Below are positions 25,029-32,761 of a stretch of 49,716 nt of DNA, piece after piece. Origin of the DNA: Treponema sp. (GTDB lineage: Bacteria > Spirochaetota > Spirochaetia > Treponematales > Breznakiellaceae); contig JAISSB010000048.1 of NCBI GenBank assembly GCA_031273325.1, positions 1 through 49,716 of the forward strand, in the 5' to 3' direction. The number at the start of each line of letters is the position of its first letter. Positions within the stretch are counted from its first letter, which is position 1. The notes under the pieces were generated by a model that did not search any database, was not told the DNA's origin, and worked only from the letters and a program-made list of their open reading frames with translations. The translations under genes were made by a program, and so were the position numbers.

Positions 25029-25930
25029 ACACGGTCCTCCTCAGTATTTTCTCCTCTTAGAACGTGGTTAATAACAGAGCGAGCTGTTTCATCCATCTGA
25101 GAATCCTCAAGGAGTGCTTCAACTGTTGCACGTTCTATCCCTCGCTCAAGCGCAGCTTTGAGAGCTGTCGCCGTTTCTTCGTTTGAGGGATCTGCTTTAA
25201 GGAGCGTTCGGGCAAGAGCAAACTGTATGTTCCCATCTTTCGACTGTGAATCACTATTAAGGAGCTTACGGTATTCTTCAAGCGCACGAGCGTACATTTC
25301 AAATTCCTCAAAAGTTTCTGCGTATTCAAAGTGTACTGTAGGGTCGCTCTTTGATTCTAGATAGAGTGCGTAGTAATTGAGCGCTTCAGGTTTCTGCTGT
25401 TTTTGCAAGACCCGCGCGCACAGTAATTGAATAGCTTCGTTTGTGCGAATTGCATGCGGATAACGCGCCAACACTCCTTCTGCCTCCCGATAGTAACCAA
25501 CGGCATACAGTACGAGCGCATAATTATAACCGTCGTCAGCACTTTCCGGTTCTTTTGCAAGGACTCGACGGTAATATTCAAGCGCTCCTTCACTGTCCCC
25601 AAGCTCGATATTCGTATACGCTGCTGCTCGCAACGCCATCACATTGTCCGGATCAGAGGCTAGGATAGATTCAAAATAGTGCAACGCCTCACTGTAACGT
25701 TTTGCGTCAAAGGAGATCCGTCCCAATTGATATTCTGAAGCATGTTTCGTCTTCTGCACCGTGCGGGCGCGTGCAAGCCACCGTTCTGCCTCAGTATATT
25801 TCCCTAAATCGTAATAAGCCATACCAATACTGTAGTATTCTTCGGCGGAAGCAACGCCAACACATGCAGAGCATATCCCCGAACTCACAGCAATCAACAG
25901 TGCTGTCACGATCGTAGTCCACCGTCTCAT
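25025..25930 (-). CDS. TPR-repeat secreted protein
   Basis: 301 residues with an N-terminal signal peptide (TIVTALLIAVSSGICSACVGVASA; a lipobox-like SGIC or SSAC is possible). Five or more tetratricopeptide repeats follow (YYSIGMAYYDLGKYTEAERWLARA, LHYFESILASDPDNVMALRAAAYTNIELGDSEGALEYYRRVLAKEP). TPRs form a protein-binding superhelix, here probably periplasmic. It is the first of five overlapping minus-strand genes. No Shine-Dalgarno sequence precedes the ATG; CATACT lies 8 nt upstream, so this too may be leaderless, but no convincing -35 box is seen. Confidence 0.85.
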   Translation of the reverse strand: MRRWTTIVTALLIAVSSGICSACVGVASAEEYYSIGMAYYDLGKYTEAERWLARARTVQKTKHASEYQLGRISFDAKRYSEALHYFESILASDPDNVMALRAAAYTNIELGDSEGALEYYRRVLAKEPESADDGYNYALVLYAVGYYREAEGVLARYPHAIRTNEAIQLLCARVLQKQQKPEALNYYALYLESKSDPTVHFEYAETFEEFEMYARALEEYRKLLNSDSQSKDGNIQFALARTLLKADPSNEETATALKAALERGIERATVEALLEDSQMDETARSVINHVLRGENTEEDRV

Positions 25931-26014
25931 ACGTTCACAGTATGAAACATTCCGGAGATCCGGTTACCATCAGAGTACCATCCTTGATTCCGGTAATATT
26001 GATGGGTCTGTGTA

Positions 26015-27097
26015 CTATTGTACATGGTTGTTCCGTTTTACATTGAGTACCGTGTTTTCAATTTCCCGTAACTGTTCACGGTATAAATTCGCAATACCAA
26101 CGCCATAATCAGCAATGAGTTGAATAATGTTCCGGGGAGTTTCTGTGTCTGCACCGTTGAGACGGTCGCCAGCATCTCCCAGACCCGGCATAATATAAGC
26201 TAATTCATTGAGCGCCGGATCCATCCACAACGTAAATACTTTACAGTGTTCCAAAGCACGCACAACGCGAAGCGAACCTTTGAGTGCGGCTATCACATTG
26301 AAAAATTGAATTGAACGCGGTTGTACGCCTGAATCAAGCAAGTATTTTACCACTGTGACAAGACTGCCACCCGTAGCATTCATCGGATCTGCAAAAATTA
26401 AATCTTTATCTTGTAATAATTCTATATCAAAAAAAGAACGATCAAGATCAAGGAGGTACTCCATATCATTTTCGTGTTTACTTTCGTCACGTTTAATACG
26501 GAATAAAGCAAAAGGAGTTACATAATCATGAGAAGAATATTCTTGAATTTCCTTTGACAAAATCATTGACGGTAAGAGTGCCCCCCGGAGCATAACGCAT
26601 ATAACCGTATTTTCTATTTTATCGTCGATGTTGGTAATTTTATGTACTGCATAATTTTGAACCGGCATTGTAACCGGCGTTTTTATAAAACGGTATGTTT
26701 TTGTGGTACCCGTTGTCCCGCCGTAGGCAAGTTGAAAGAGTAATTCATACGCACGCTGCATATAATAAACAAATTCTTGTTGTTCTGTGTTTTGATTACG
26801 CAACTTTGCAATAACTCTCGAAGTCTCAGCGTGCGTTTCAGAAGGAGTGCAGAATGAATATACCTGAATTCCCGATTCGTACTGACAAATTTCTTGCATC
26901 ACCGCACCCATTTCATTATAAAGTTTAATGAGATTTTGTTTTTCACGTTCGACGGCATAACTTCTTGTCGTGGTTGCTAAAATGCCAAAAGAAACCATAG
27001 CTTGACGGTACAAAATGTCCATTCTTTCAAGATAAAGTTTATCATTTTCTGTTAAATAACCGTCTAAGTCCTCAGCTTTGAGAATGATATGACTCAT
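26015..27097 (-). CDS. upp: Uracil phosphoribosyltransferase with N-terminal extension
   Basis: 360 residues. The C-terminal ~210 are uracil phosphoribosyltransferase: [14 protein letters not shown], the PRPP loop [15 protein letters not shown] and the uracil-binding [25 protein letters not shown]. It makes UMP from uracil and PRPP in pyrimidine salvage. Ordinary bacterial Upp is about 210 residues; here about 130-150 extra N-terminal residues ([19 protein letters not shown]...) precede the catalytic part. GGGAGG lies before the ATG. The extension is unexplained and could be regulatory. Co-directional with the TPR gene after an 84-bp gap. Confidence 0.88.
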   Translation of the reverse strand: MSHIILKAEDLDGYLTENDKLYLERMDILYRQAMVSFGILATTTRSYAVEREKQNLIKLYNEMGAVMQEICQYESGIQVYSFCTPSETHAETSRVIAKLRNQNTEQQEFVYYMQRAYELLFQLAYGGTTGTTKTYRFIKTPVTMPVQNYAVHKITNIDDKIENTVICVMLRGALLPSMILSKEIQEYSSHDYVTPFALFRIKRDESKHENDMEYLLDLDRSFFDIELLQDKDLIFADPMNATGGSLVTVVKYLLDSGVQPRSIQFFNVIAALKGSLRVVRALEHCKVFTLWMDPALNELAYIMPGLGDAGDRLNGADTETPRNIIQLIADYGVGIANLYREQLREIENTVLNVKRNNHVQ

Positions 27098-27116
27098 ACT
27101 ACCTCCCTACTGCTTT

Positions 27117-27578
27117 TTACAACCAGATTCTCAAACCAATATTCCCGCTGAGAAAGTTTTCCCATAAACCGGTACTTGAACCTATTTGCACACCAAGCGA
27201 TGGGACCGCTTGAACAAATACTTCAATTAAATCTATTGGCTGCCAAGACAGTCCAGCGACTCCACGGACACCAACTCCAACAGTAAATGCAGAATTCCAA
27301 AGTCCAAGTCCGGCAAATGCGCCGGCTCCCACGAAGTATAACAGTGTTGGAATGATTGAGCCATTAAGGAAATGCATATCTCCGGCTACATAGAGTCCCG
27401 AACTTCCACCGTTAATCGTCCAATAAATTGGGACTGAAGGAATTTTAAGTGATAAGCCTCCACCGTAGTTGCTGGGAACCCCAATGTCTCCAACTATCCC
27501 AATACCAAGACCGGAATTCTGAGCAAAAGCTCCGGTAATTCCTACTGTAAACATACATACTAACACAATTTTTCTCAT
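27117..27578 (-). CDS. Secreted small beta-barrel-like protein
   Basis: 153 residues with a clear signal peptide (MRKIVLVCMFTVGITGAFAQ). The mature part is Gly-rich with alternating hydrophobic strands (GLGIGIVGDIGVPSNYGGGLSLKIP, GAGAFAGLGLWNSAFTVGVGVRGVAGLSW) and ends with a terminal LRIWL, like an outer-membrane barrel C-terminus. It resembles spirochaetal DUF3996-type proteins; an outer-membrane location is inferred. AAGGAG precedes the ATG. It lies between the TrkA-like gene and upp on the same strand. Confidence 0.7.
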   Translation of the reverse strand: MRKIVLVCMFTVGITGAFAQNSGLGIGIVGDIGVPSNYGGGLSLKIPSVPIYWTINGGSSGLYVAGDMHFLNGSIIPTLLYFVGAGAFAGLGLWNSAFTVGVGVRGVAGLSWQPIDLIEVFVQAVPSLGVQIGSSTGLWENFLSGNIGLRIWL

Positions 27579-27604
27579 ACAAACTCCTTAAAAATATTTG
27601 CACA

Positions 27605-28336
27605 CTATTTCTTTCGCCGGAACAGTTTGAAAAACTGTTCGGTAAGTGTTGGATTTTGTTCTGGTGATTCTTTTGTCGTTGAACCGGGTATAAAACCTGC
27701 AAAAGCATTAAGTTCCTCGTCAGTGCCGGAAAACAAGCCAATATCTCCTTCTTGGAACACATAGTTGGGGGTACAGGAAGTAAATTCTTGATCTTCTCTC
27801 CTGATAGAAATCAAGTTTAAATGGTACTTTTTACGCAGATCCGATTCTATAACTGTTTTACCGATGAGTGCAGAAGGCAAAGTTAATTCCGCCAAACTTA
27901 ATGAGGCACTAACCGGCAGATAATTGAGCAACGTAGACGAAAGGAGCAATGGAGTAATACGTTTTGCTGCTTCTCTGTTCGGAAACACTACCTTCGTTGC
28001 TCCAACCAGTTCAAGAATTTCTCCCAGTGCTTCGGTCTCGGTACGTACAATAATTGTTTTTATATGTAATTTTGCACAGTAGCTTGTTGCAAGAATCGAA
28101 GCTTCAACTTTATCTCCCATATCAATAATTACCGAGTCAACAGATTCAGGCAGGATTTTACGAAGATTTTCTACCGTTAGGATATCCAACACAACAGAAT
28201 GTACCGACACATCTTTGTATGTATCGATAACATCTCGATCTTTATCCACGATGAATACATCAACTTTAAGTTCCAACAGTTCGTCAAGTATACTTTTGCC
28301 GAAATGCCCTAATCCAAGTATAGCAATTTGTTTCAT
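27605..28336 (-). CDS. TrkA/KtrA-family potassium channel regulatory protein
   Basis: 243 residues: RCK-N Rossmann domain with the nucleotide loop ILGLGHFGKSI (6-16), an acidic residue ending strand 2 (IVDKDRD) and SVVLDILTVENL; then an RCK-C domain from about residue 140 (SLAELTLPSALIGKTVIESDLRKKY...). Such proteins bind ATP/NAD(H) and gate a Trk/Ktr potassium channel at the cytoplasmic membrane. The membrane partner is not in this window. The gene is divergent from the carboxypeptidase gene, with only 53 bp between their starts. Confidence 0.9.
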   Translation of the reverse strand: MKQIAILGLGHFGKSILDELLELKVDVFIVDKDRDVIDTYKDVSVHSVVLDILTVENLRKILPESVDSVIIDMGDKVEASILATSYCAKLHIKTIIVRTETEALGEILELVGATKVVFPNREAAKRITPLLLSSTLLNYLPVSASLSLAELTLPSALIGKTVIESDLRKKYHLNLISIRREDQEFTSCTPNYVFQEGDIGLFSGTDEELNAFAGFIPGSTTKESPEQNPTLTEQFFKLFRRKK

Positions 28337-28375
28337 ACAATTCTATTGCAATTAGACCATACCATTGAGTATATT

Positions 28376-28381
28376 TATAAC
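28376..28381 (+). promoter_or_regulatory. -10-like box before the carboxypeptidase gene
   Basis: TATAAC (5 of 6 match) ends 8 nt before the ATG at 28390, and no ribosome binding site is present. A possible leaderless start; only a poor -35 (TTAGAC, 18-bp spacer). Confidence 0.4.
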
Positions 28382-28389
28382 AGTTATTC

Positions 28390-29208
28390 ATGAATATTCT
28401 TGTTACGGTGATACTCTTCATTATGCTATCATGTATTAGAACTGAAGCCAATACTGCTCCGAAAGTTGATCAAAGCGAGTCTGACAGTATGCCGCAGGAA
28501 GAACTGCTATACACACAGAGAAATATTCAAACAGTATTAGAACATGCAAAAATTCCGCAGAATATACAGCATGTTATTCTTAACGACAGTGATTTTGCTC
28601 CAACGCTCCAGTGTATTCTTAATGGTGACTCTTCATTGCGGCAATTGATCGACAAACAACACCCTTTTGCCCCTATTGATTATGAACCTGACGATCTCGT
28701 CTCGTTATCTGTGCAGAAGGATTATCAGATCAACCGTCATTTGTTGTTGAGAAAAGAAGCAGAAGAGGCTCTCCAAACTATGGCACACGCTGCCCGTAAT
28801 GCGGGAATTACTCTTGTTGTTTCTTCTGCATACCGTTCATATCAGTATCAAATTGAAGTGTATAACCGGAATGTACGATTGTTAGGGAAAGAACAAGCCG
28901 ACCGTGAATCTGCACAGCCAGGATACAGTCAACATCAAACAGGATTAGTTGTTGATTTTGGTTCTATTACTCAAGCTTTTGCCGAAACTTATGCAGGAAA
29001 GTGGCTACAGTTGCATGCAAATACTTTTGGTTGGAGTCTATCGTTTCCGGACGGTTATGAAACTGTCACCGGGTATATGTGGGAAAGTTGGCATTATCGC
29101 TATGTAGGTGTAGAAATGTGTGGGTTTATTAACCGGTATTTTGAAGGTATTCAACAGTATGGTTTAAGTTTTTTGTATGCATGGGAAAAACACTTGACAA
29201 AATTTTGA
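28390..29208 (+). CDS. D-alanyl-D-alanine carboxypeptidase (VanY/M15B family)
   Basis: 272 residues with a signal peptide (MNILVTVILFIMLSCIRTEA; possibly a lipoprotein, LSC). The catalytic domain (~120-250) has the M15 zinc ligands: SAYRSYQYQ, SQHQTGLVVDFG (His and Asp) and SWHYRYVG (His), plus the E in WESWH. It trims the terminal D-Ala from peptidoglycan stem peptides in the periplasm. The 3' end of the gene carries the promoter of the following tRNA/ribosomal locus. No ribosome binding site is visible; see the -10 box upstream. Confidence 0.9.
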   Translation: MNILVTVILFIMLSCIRTEANTAPKVDQSESDSMPQEELLYTQRNIQTVLEHAKIPQNIQHVILNDSDFAPTLQCILNGDSSLRQLIDKQHPFAPIDYEPDDLVSLSVQKDYQINRHLLLRKEAEEALQTMAHAARNAGITLVVSSAYRSYQYQIEVYNRNVRLLGKEQADRESAQPGYSQHQTGLVVDFGSITQAFAETYAGKWLQLHANTFGWSLSFPDGYETVTGYMWESWHYRYVGVEMCGFINRYFEGIQQYGLSFLYAWEKHLTKF

Positions 29209-29222
29209 AAAGTCATTAGCAT
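29194..29222 (+). promoter_or_regulatory. Promoter for tRNA-Thr and the ribosomal/RNAP locus
   Basis: A perfect TTGACA (29194-29199) lies within the carboxypeptidase 3' end, then a 17-bp spacer and TAGCAT (29217-29222), 11 nt before the mature tRNA-Thr 5' end. This is the only good promoter seen ahead of the rpmG-rpoC genes. Confidence 0.65.
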
Positions 29223-29233
29223 AATGAGATATT

Positions 29234-29306
29234 GCCCTTGTAGCTCAGTTGGCAGAGCATATCCATGGTAAGGATAAGGTCAACAGTTCAATTCTGTTCG
29301 AGGGCT
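29234..29306 (+). tRNA. tRNA-Thr (GGT)
   Basis: 73-nt cloverleaf. Acceptor GCCCTTG/CGAGGGC, D-arm GCTCAGTTGGCAGAGC, anticodon arm TATCC-ATGGTAA-GGATA with anticodon GGT, and T-arm AACAG-TTCAATT-CTGTT. CCA is not encoded. It lies 15 bp before the rpmG start. Confidence 0.95.
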
Positions 29307-29320
29307 TATGTGGAGGAACT

Positions 29321-29494
29321 ATGGCAAGTAAAAAAACTGTTGTTGAACTTGTTGCGTTGCAGTGTACAGAATGTAAACGAAGAAACTATACGACAAAAAA
29401 AAATAGACGAAATACACAGGAAAAGTTAGAATTTAAGAAATATTGTCCTTTTGACCGGAAACACACGGTACATAAAGAAACAAAGATAAAGTAA
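29321..29494 (+). CDS. rpmG: 50S ribosomal protein L33
   Basis: 57 residues starting at [23 protein letters not shown], with TGGAGGAACT before the ATG at 29321; the track's earlier start (29249) lies inside the tRNA and is rejected. Ends with the family's RKHTVHKE motif. The zinc-ribbon cysteines are incomplete: CTEC is present, but the second pair reads CPFD, so one ligand cysteine is Asp. L33 is part of the large subunit near the E site. It lies between tRNA-Thr and tRNA-Trp, the conserved spirochaetal arrangement ahead of secE. Confidence 0.93.
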   Translation: MASKKTVVELVALQCTECKRRNYTTKKNRRNTQEKLEFKKYCPFDRKHTVHKETKIK

Positions 29495-29500
29495 TATTGT

Positions 29501-29573
29501 AGGCCAGTAGCTCAATTGGCAGAGTATCGGTCTCCAAAACCGAATGTTGTGGGTTCAATTCCTACCTGGCCTG
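29501..29573 (+). tRNA. tRNA-Trp (CCA)
   Basis: 73-nt cloverleaf. Acceptor AGGCCAG/CTGGCCT, D-arm GCTCAATTGGCAGAGT, anticodon arm TCGGT-CTCCAAA-ACCGA with anticodon CCA, and T-arm GTGGG-TTCAATT-CCTAC. CCA is not encoded. Immediately upstream of secE. Confidence 0.95.
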
Positions 29574-29626
29574 AGAAAAATTATTGGTGGAAATTAACAA
29601 CGTTCTAAAGGAAATGCAATTTTGTA

Positions 29627-29818
29627 ATGAATACATTAATACGAAAGATAGTACAGTTTACAAGAGAATCTTACACTGAACTCAAAAAAGTTGTGTGGCC
29701 GACCTTTGAAGATGTTGTAAGTTCGGTCAAAGTTGTGATCATCTCTACTCTTATCATCGCTGCGGCGCTTGGATTAGTTGATGTGATCTTCCTATTGGGT
29801 ATTCAAGCTATTTTTTAA
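29627..29818 (+). CDS. secE: Preprotein translocase subunit SecE
   Basis: 63 residues, the short bacterial form with one membrane helix (VVIISTLIIAAALGLVDVIFLLGIQAIF) preceded by the conserved amphipathic RESYTELKKVVWPTFEDV. SecE clamps SecY in the SecYEG channel. The nearest ribosome binding site (AAAGGA) lies unusually far (about 13-15 nt) from the ATG. Followed by nusG after 12 bp. Confidence 0.95.
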   Translation: MNTLIRKIVQFTRESYTELKKVVWPTFEDVVSSVKVVIISTLIIAAALGLVDVIFLLGIQAIF

Positions 29819-29830
29819 TAAAGGCGTTCA

Positions 29831-30391
29831 ATGGCGGCAAGTTGGTATGTTATCCATGTATATTCGGGGTATGAGGGTAGAATAGAAAAGACAATAAACC
29901 GAATGCTTAAATCTGGTGAGTTGGATAAGAATATTGTACGGTCTGTGAAGATTCCTTCCGAAGAGATAACTGAAATAAAAGACGGTAAAAAACATGCTTT
30001 AACACGGAAAATGCTTCCCGGTTATATGTTAGTAGAATTAGATCTTCCAGAAAAAGGATGGAAAATTGTTTGTTCTTCGATCCGGAACATTCAAGGAGTG
30101 ACCGGATTCGTTGGAAATATTGATACGGAACTACGACCACGTCCTTTAAGTAGTGACGAAGCACGCGACATTCTACAAAAATCTGGGGATATCAAAGGAG
30201 AACGTGCGTTTCGCTCCCGTCAAACGTTTATAGCGGGAGAAGCTGTCAAAATTATAGACGGTCCTTTTGAATCGTTTACCGGTACTGTTGAAGAAATAAA
30301 TCAAGAAAAAAACAAACTTAAGGTTATGGTTGGAATTTTTGGACGCAATACGCCAGTTGAAGTTGATATCGTACAAGTAGAAAAGCTATAA
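29831..30391 (+). CDS. nusG: Transcription antitermination protein NusG
   Basis: 186 residues. NGN domain (WYVIHVYSGYEGRIEKTINRML; MLPGYMLVELDL) and C-terminal KOW domain (AGEAVKIIDGPFESFTGTVEEINQEKNKLKVMV). It binds RNA polymerase and couples transcription to Rho or the ribosome. The stop is followed within 2 nt by the candidate L1 control hairpin. Confidence 0.97.
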   Translation: MAASWYVIHVYSGYEGRIEKTINRMLKSGELDKNIVRSVKIPSEEITEIKDGKKHALTRKMLPGYMLVELDLPEKGWKIVCSSIRNIQGVTGFVGNIDTELRPRPLSSDEARDILQKSGDIKGERAFRSRQTFIAGEAVKIIDGPFESFTGTVEEINQEKNKLKVMVGIFGRNTPVEVDIVQVEKL

Positions 30392-30392
30392 C

Positions 30393-30424
30393 TGTGGGAG
30401 TCTTAAAAAGACAATAATACCACA
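30393..30424 (+). promoter_or_regulatory. Candidate ribosomal protein L1 mRNA-binding site
   Basis: Ahead of rplK: an outer stem TGTGG/CCACA (30393-30397/30420-30424) and inner stem GTCTT/AAGAC (30400-30404/30408-30412) separated by an asymmetric internal loop, with GTGGGAG on the 5' side. L1 represses the rplK-rplA mRNA through a mimic of its 23S rRNA site in many bacteria; this layout and position fit. Not verified by alignment. Confidence 0.45.
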
Positions 30425-30435
30425 AAGGGGTTTGT

Positions 30436-30867
30436 ATGGCAAAAAAAAGGATCACTGCTGTCGTCAAGCTGCAGTGTCCGGCAGGAAAAGCGACTCCTGC
30501 TCCTCCTGTTGGTCCGGCGCTCGGTCCTCATGGAGTGTCTGCTCCACAATTTGTGCAGCAGTTCAATGAGCGTACTAAAACGATGGAAACCGGTCTCATT
30601 ATTCCGGTTGTTGTTACTGTGTATGTCGATAAAACATTTACATTTATACTTCGTACTCCACCAGCATCGGTGTTAATTAAAAAAGCTGTGGGTATTGAAA
30701 AGGGCTCCGGTACCTCGCATAAAGTAAAAGTAGGTACACTACCCAAAGCAAAATTGGAAGAAATAGCGAAGATGAAACTGCCAGATCTTTCAGCGAATGA
30801 TGTTCAAGGAGCTATGAATATTATTGCTGGAACAGCACGCTCAATGGGTGTTGAGGTGGAACGATGA
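30436..30867 (+). CDS. rplK: 50S ribosomal protein L11
   Basis: 143 residues. N-terminal [35 protein letters not shown] and C-terminal rRNA-binding [42 protein letters not shown] are all typical. Binds the GTPase-associated region of 23S rRNA. AAAGGGGT precedes the ATG. The stop overlaps the rplA start by 4 bp. Confidence 0.98.
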   Translation: MAKKRITAVVKLQCPAGKATPAPPVGPALGPHGVSAPQFVQQFNERTKTMETGLIIPVVVTVYVDKTFTFILRTPPASVLIKKAVGIEKGSGTSHKVKVGTLPKAKLEEIAKMKLPDLSANDVQGAMNIIAGTARSMGVEVER

Positions 30868-31538
30868 AACATGGAAAAAAATACCGTGCTGCATTGAAAA
30901 AGTATGATAAAAATGTATTGGTTGATTCGAAAACGGCAATTGATGTAATCAAGTCATTGGCTTTTGCAAAATTTGATGAAACTGTTGAGATTGCGGTAAA
31001 ATTGAATCTCAAAAAGAGTCAGTCAGTTCGTGATACAGTGGTATTGCCGCATCAGTTTAAAGCTGAGAAACGTATTCTTGTGTTCTGCAAGCCGGAGAAA
31101 GAAAAAGAGGCACAAGAAGCAGGGGCAACGTACATTGGGGCAGACGATTTGATTGAAAAGATTAAAGGTGGTTGGCTTGATTTTGATATTGCAGTTGCAA
31201 GCCCTGATATGATGAGGGATGTCGGTAAACTCGGTATGATACTTGGTCGCCGAGGGCTTATGCCAAATCCTAAAACAGGTACTGTAACCTTTGATTTAAA
31301 AGGGGCACTTGCCGAATTGAAAAAAGGACGGACTGAATTTCGTGCGGATAAAACTGGCGTTGTGCATCTTGCAATTGGAAAACTTTCTATGCCAAGCGAA
31401 AAGATAGCTGAAAATGCAGAAACGGTACTTGCTGAAATACGTCGAAAGCGACCGGTCGATACAAAAGGAATCTTTGTGCAAACTGTGTCACTTGCATCAA
31501 CTATGGGACCAGGTATCTGGGTAAAAAGTGAGGGATAA
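30864..31538 (+). CDS. rplA: 50S ribosomal protein L1
   Basis: 224 residues, normal length. [14 protein letters not shown] at the start, the conserved [23 protein letters not shown] and the closing [19 protein letters not shown]. Forms the L1 stalk and is the likely repressor of the rplK-rplA transcript through the site upstream of rplK. Starts at ATGA, overlapping rplK. Confidence 0.98.
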   Translation: MKHGKKYRAALKKYDKNVLVDSKTAIDVIKSLAFAKFDETVEIAVKLNLKKSQSVRDTVVLPHQFKAEKRILVFCKPEKEKEAQEAGATYIGADDLIEKIKGGWLDFDIAVASPDMMRDVGKLGMILGRRGLMPNPKTGTVTFDLKGALAELKKGRTEFRADKTGVVHLAIGKLSMPSEKIAENAETVLAEIRRKRPVDTKGIFVQTVSLASTMGPGIWVKSEG

Positions 31539-31540
31539 CA

Positions 31541-32074
31541 ATGGCAATAGTTGCAAAAAAACTTCAAAAAGTTAAAACAGATTCGATACAGAACTTAAAA
31601 GGGGTATTTGAGGCGGGAAGCGATTATATTTTTGCTGAATATCGCGGTATGACCGTTGAAAAAATTACTGCCTTACGCAAACAGTTAAGGGCAAAAGGTG
31701 CACAGTTTAAAGTAGTAAAAAATAATTTTGCGCGAATTGCATTTCAGGAACTTGGTATATCTAGTGTCTCTCAGTACCTAACGGGACCAACAGCAGTTGC
31801 CATTGCTTCAAAGGATCCAAACGAAGTAACAAAGCTGCTCTTTGATTTTGCTAAAGAAGAACAAATGCTCAAAATAAAAGGGGGTTTAATTGGAACAATT
31901 CCCTATGATGTAGAACAAATCGAAGCATTTTCAAAATTACCCGGCCGTTTGGAACTTATTGCTATGCTTATGTCTGTTATGAACGGACCCATACGTAATG
32001 TTACTGTTGCACTCAATGATATTCCGGGACGATTAGTCCGGACCCTTAAAGCAATAGCTGATAAAGCGTCATGA
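31541..32074 (+). CDS. rplJ: 50S ribosomal protein L10
   Basis: 177 residues. N-terminal rRNA-binding part (FAEYRGMTVEKITALRKQLRAKGAQFKVVKNNFARIA) and the C-terminal helix that binds L7/L12 dimers. Begins 2 bp after the rplA stop, so the usual long L10 leader is absent and any L10 autoregulation must act elsewhere. Confidence 0.97.
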   Translation: MAIVAKKLQKVKTDSIQNLKGVFEAGSDYIFAEYRGMTVEKITALRKQLRAKGAQFKVVKNNFARIAFQELGISSVSQYLTGPTAVAIASKDPNEVTKLLFDFAKEEQMLKIKGGLIGTIPYDVEQIEAFSKLPGRLELIAMLMSVMNGPIRNVTVALNDIPGRLVRTLKAIADKAS

Positions 32075-32161
32075 ACCTTCAGGCTTCAGATGCTGTCGTT
32101 CCTGTTGGTTTTCACGTATGTCGTCGACATATATACATTTTTTAAGAAGAGGAAAGTTAAT

Positions 32162-32545
32162 ATGACAGCTACAAAAGAAGAAATTTTAGAAGCAATAGCT
32201 TCGTTACCAGTGTTAGAAGTTGCCGAGTTGGTAAAACTTATGGAGGCAAAATTTGGAGTTTCTGCCGCTGCCCCAGTTGCAGTAGCAATTGCAGGAGGAG
32301 CTGCAGCCCCGGCAGAACCTGTTGAAGAAAAAACAGAATTTAATGTTATTCTTAAATCATTTGATGCAGCCAAGAAAATCGGTGTCATCAAAGAAGTCCG
32401 CGCCGTCACTGGACTTGGTCTCAAAGAAGCGAAAGATCTTGTTGAAGGGGCTCCAAAACCACTTAAGGAAAATGTTTCTAAAGAAGAAGCAGCAAAAATT
32501 AAAGAACAAATTACCGCTGCCGGTGCAGTTGTTGATATCCAATAA
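32162..32545 (+). CDS. rplL: 50S ribosomal protein L7/L12
   Basis: 127 residues from ATG 32162 ([15 protein letters not shown]), preceded by GAGGAAAG; the track's earlier start (32090) is rejected because it adds a non-homologous leader. N-terminal dimerisation domain, Ala-rich hinge ([19 protein letters not shown]), C-terminal domain with [44 protein letters not shown]. Recruits translation GTPases. 87 bp separate it from rplJ. Confidence 0.98.
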   Translation: MTATKEEILEAIASLPVLEVAELVKLMEAKFGVSAAAPVAVAIAGGAAAPAEPVEEKTEFNVILKSFDAAKKIGVIKEVRAVTGLGLKEAKDLVEGAPKPLKENVSKEEAAKIKEQITAAGAVVDIQ

Positions 32546-32565
32546 TTTTCTATGCAATTTTAAGG

Positions 32566-32587
32566 TACCACCCTCAATAGGGTGGTA
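32566..32587 (+). terminator. Attenuator-like hairpin between rplL and rpoB
   Basis: TACCACCCT-CAAT-AGGGTGGTA, a perfect 9-bp stem 21 bp after the rplL stop, followed by TGTTCAATAAATT with few consecutive Ts. A partial terminator at this place is known in E. coli, where it lowers rpoBC relative to ribosomal protein expression; the same role is inferred here. Confidence 0.65.
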
Positions 32588-32623
32588 TGTTCAATAAATT
32601 AATCTTAACAACTAGAGGAGGGA

Positions 32624-32707
32624 ATGTGCTTTAAACAAAGCATGTCACGAGAGACTCAAACGTTGTTTGAGCTTATGGAGCAGAAATTCTGGAGGAGCAT
32701 ACTGTGA
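32624..32707 (+). CDS. Possible 27-codon leader ORF upstream of rpoB
   Basis: AGAGGAGGGA precedes an ATG that opens a 27-codon frame (MCFKQSMSRETQTLFELMEQKFWRSIL) ending in TGA at 32705-32707. The ribosome binding site is the strongest in the rplL-rpoB spacer, although close to the ATG. Too short for the track. Its stop overlaps the GTG of the 8-codon frame 32704-32730. It may set ribosome flow into the second hairpin or couple to rpoB. No homologue recognised; conservation untested. Confidence 0.4.
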   Translation: MCFKQSMSRETQTLFELMEQKFWRSIL

Positions 32708-32733
32708 GTATATTACTGAATCGCCAGTAATAT
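32704..32733 (+). promoter_or_regulatory. 8-codon ORF nested in a hairpin upstream of rpoB
   Basis: GTG AGT ATA ... CAG TAA (32704-32730) has CTGGAGGAG a few bases upstream and overlaps the previous leader ORF as GTGA. It coincides with a perfect 9-bp hairpin ATATTACTG-AATCGC-CAGTAATAT (32710-32733). A ribosome translating it would melt the hairpin. A 10-bp palindrome ATGCTAGCAT follows just before the rpoB ATG. Confidence 0.45.
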
Positions 32734-32761
32734 TCCCAATTCTACAGCATGCTAGCATACT

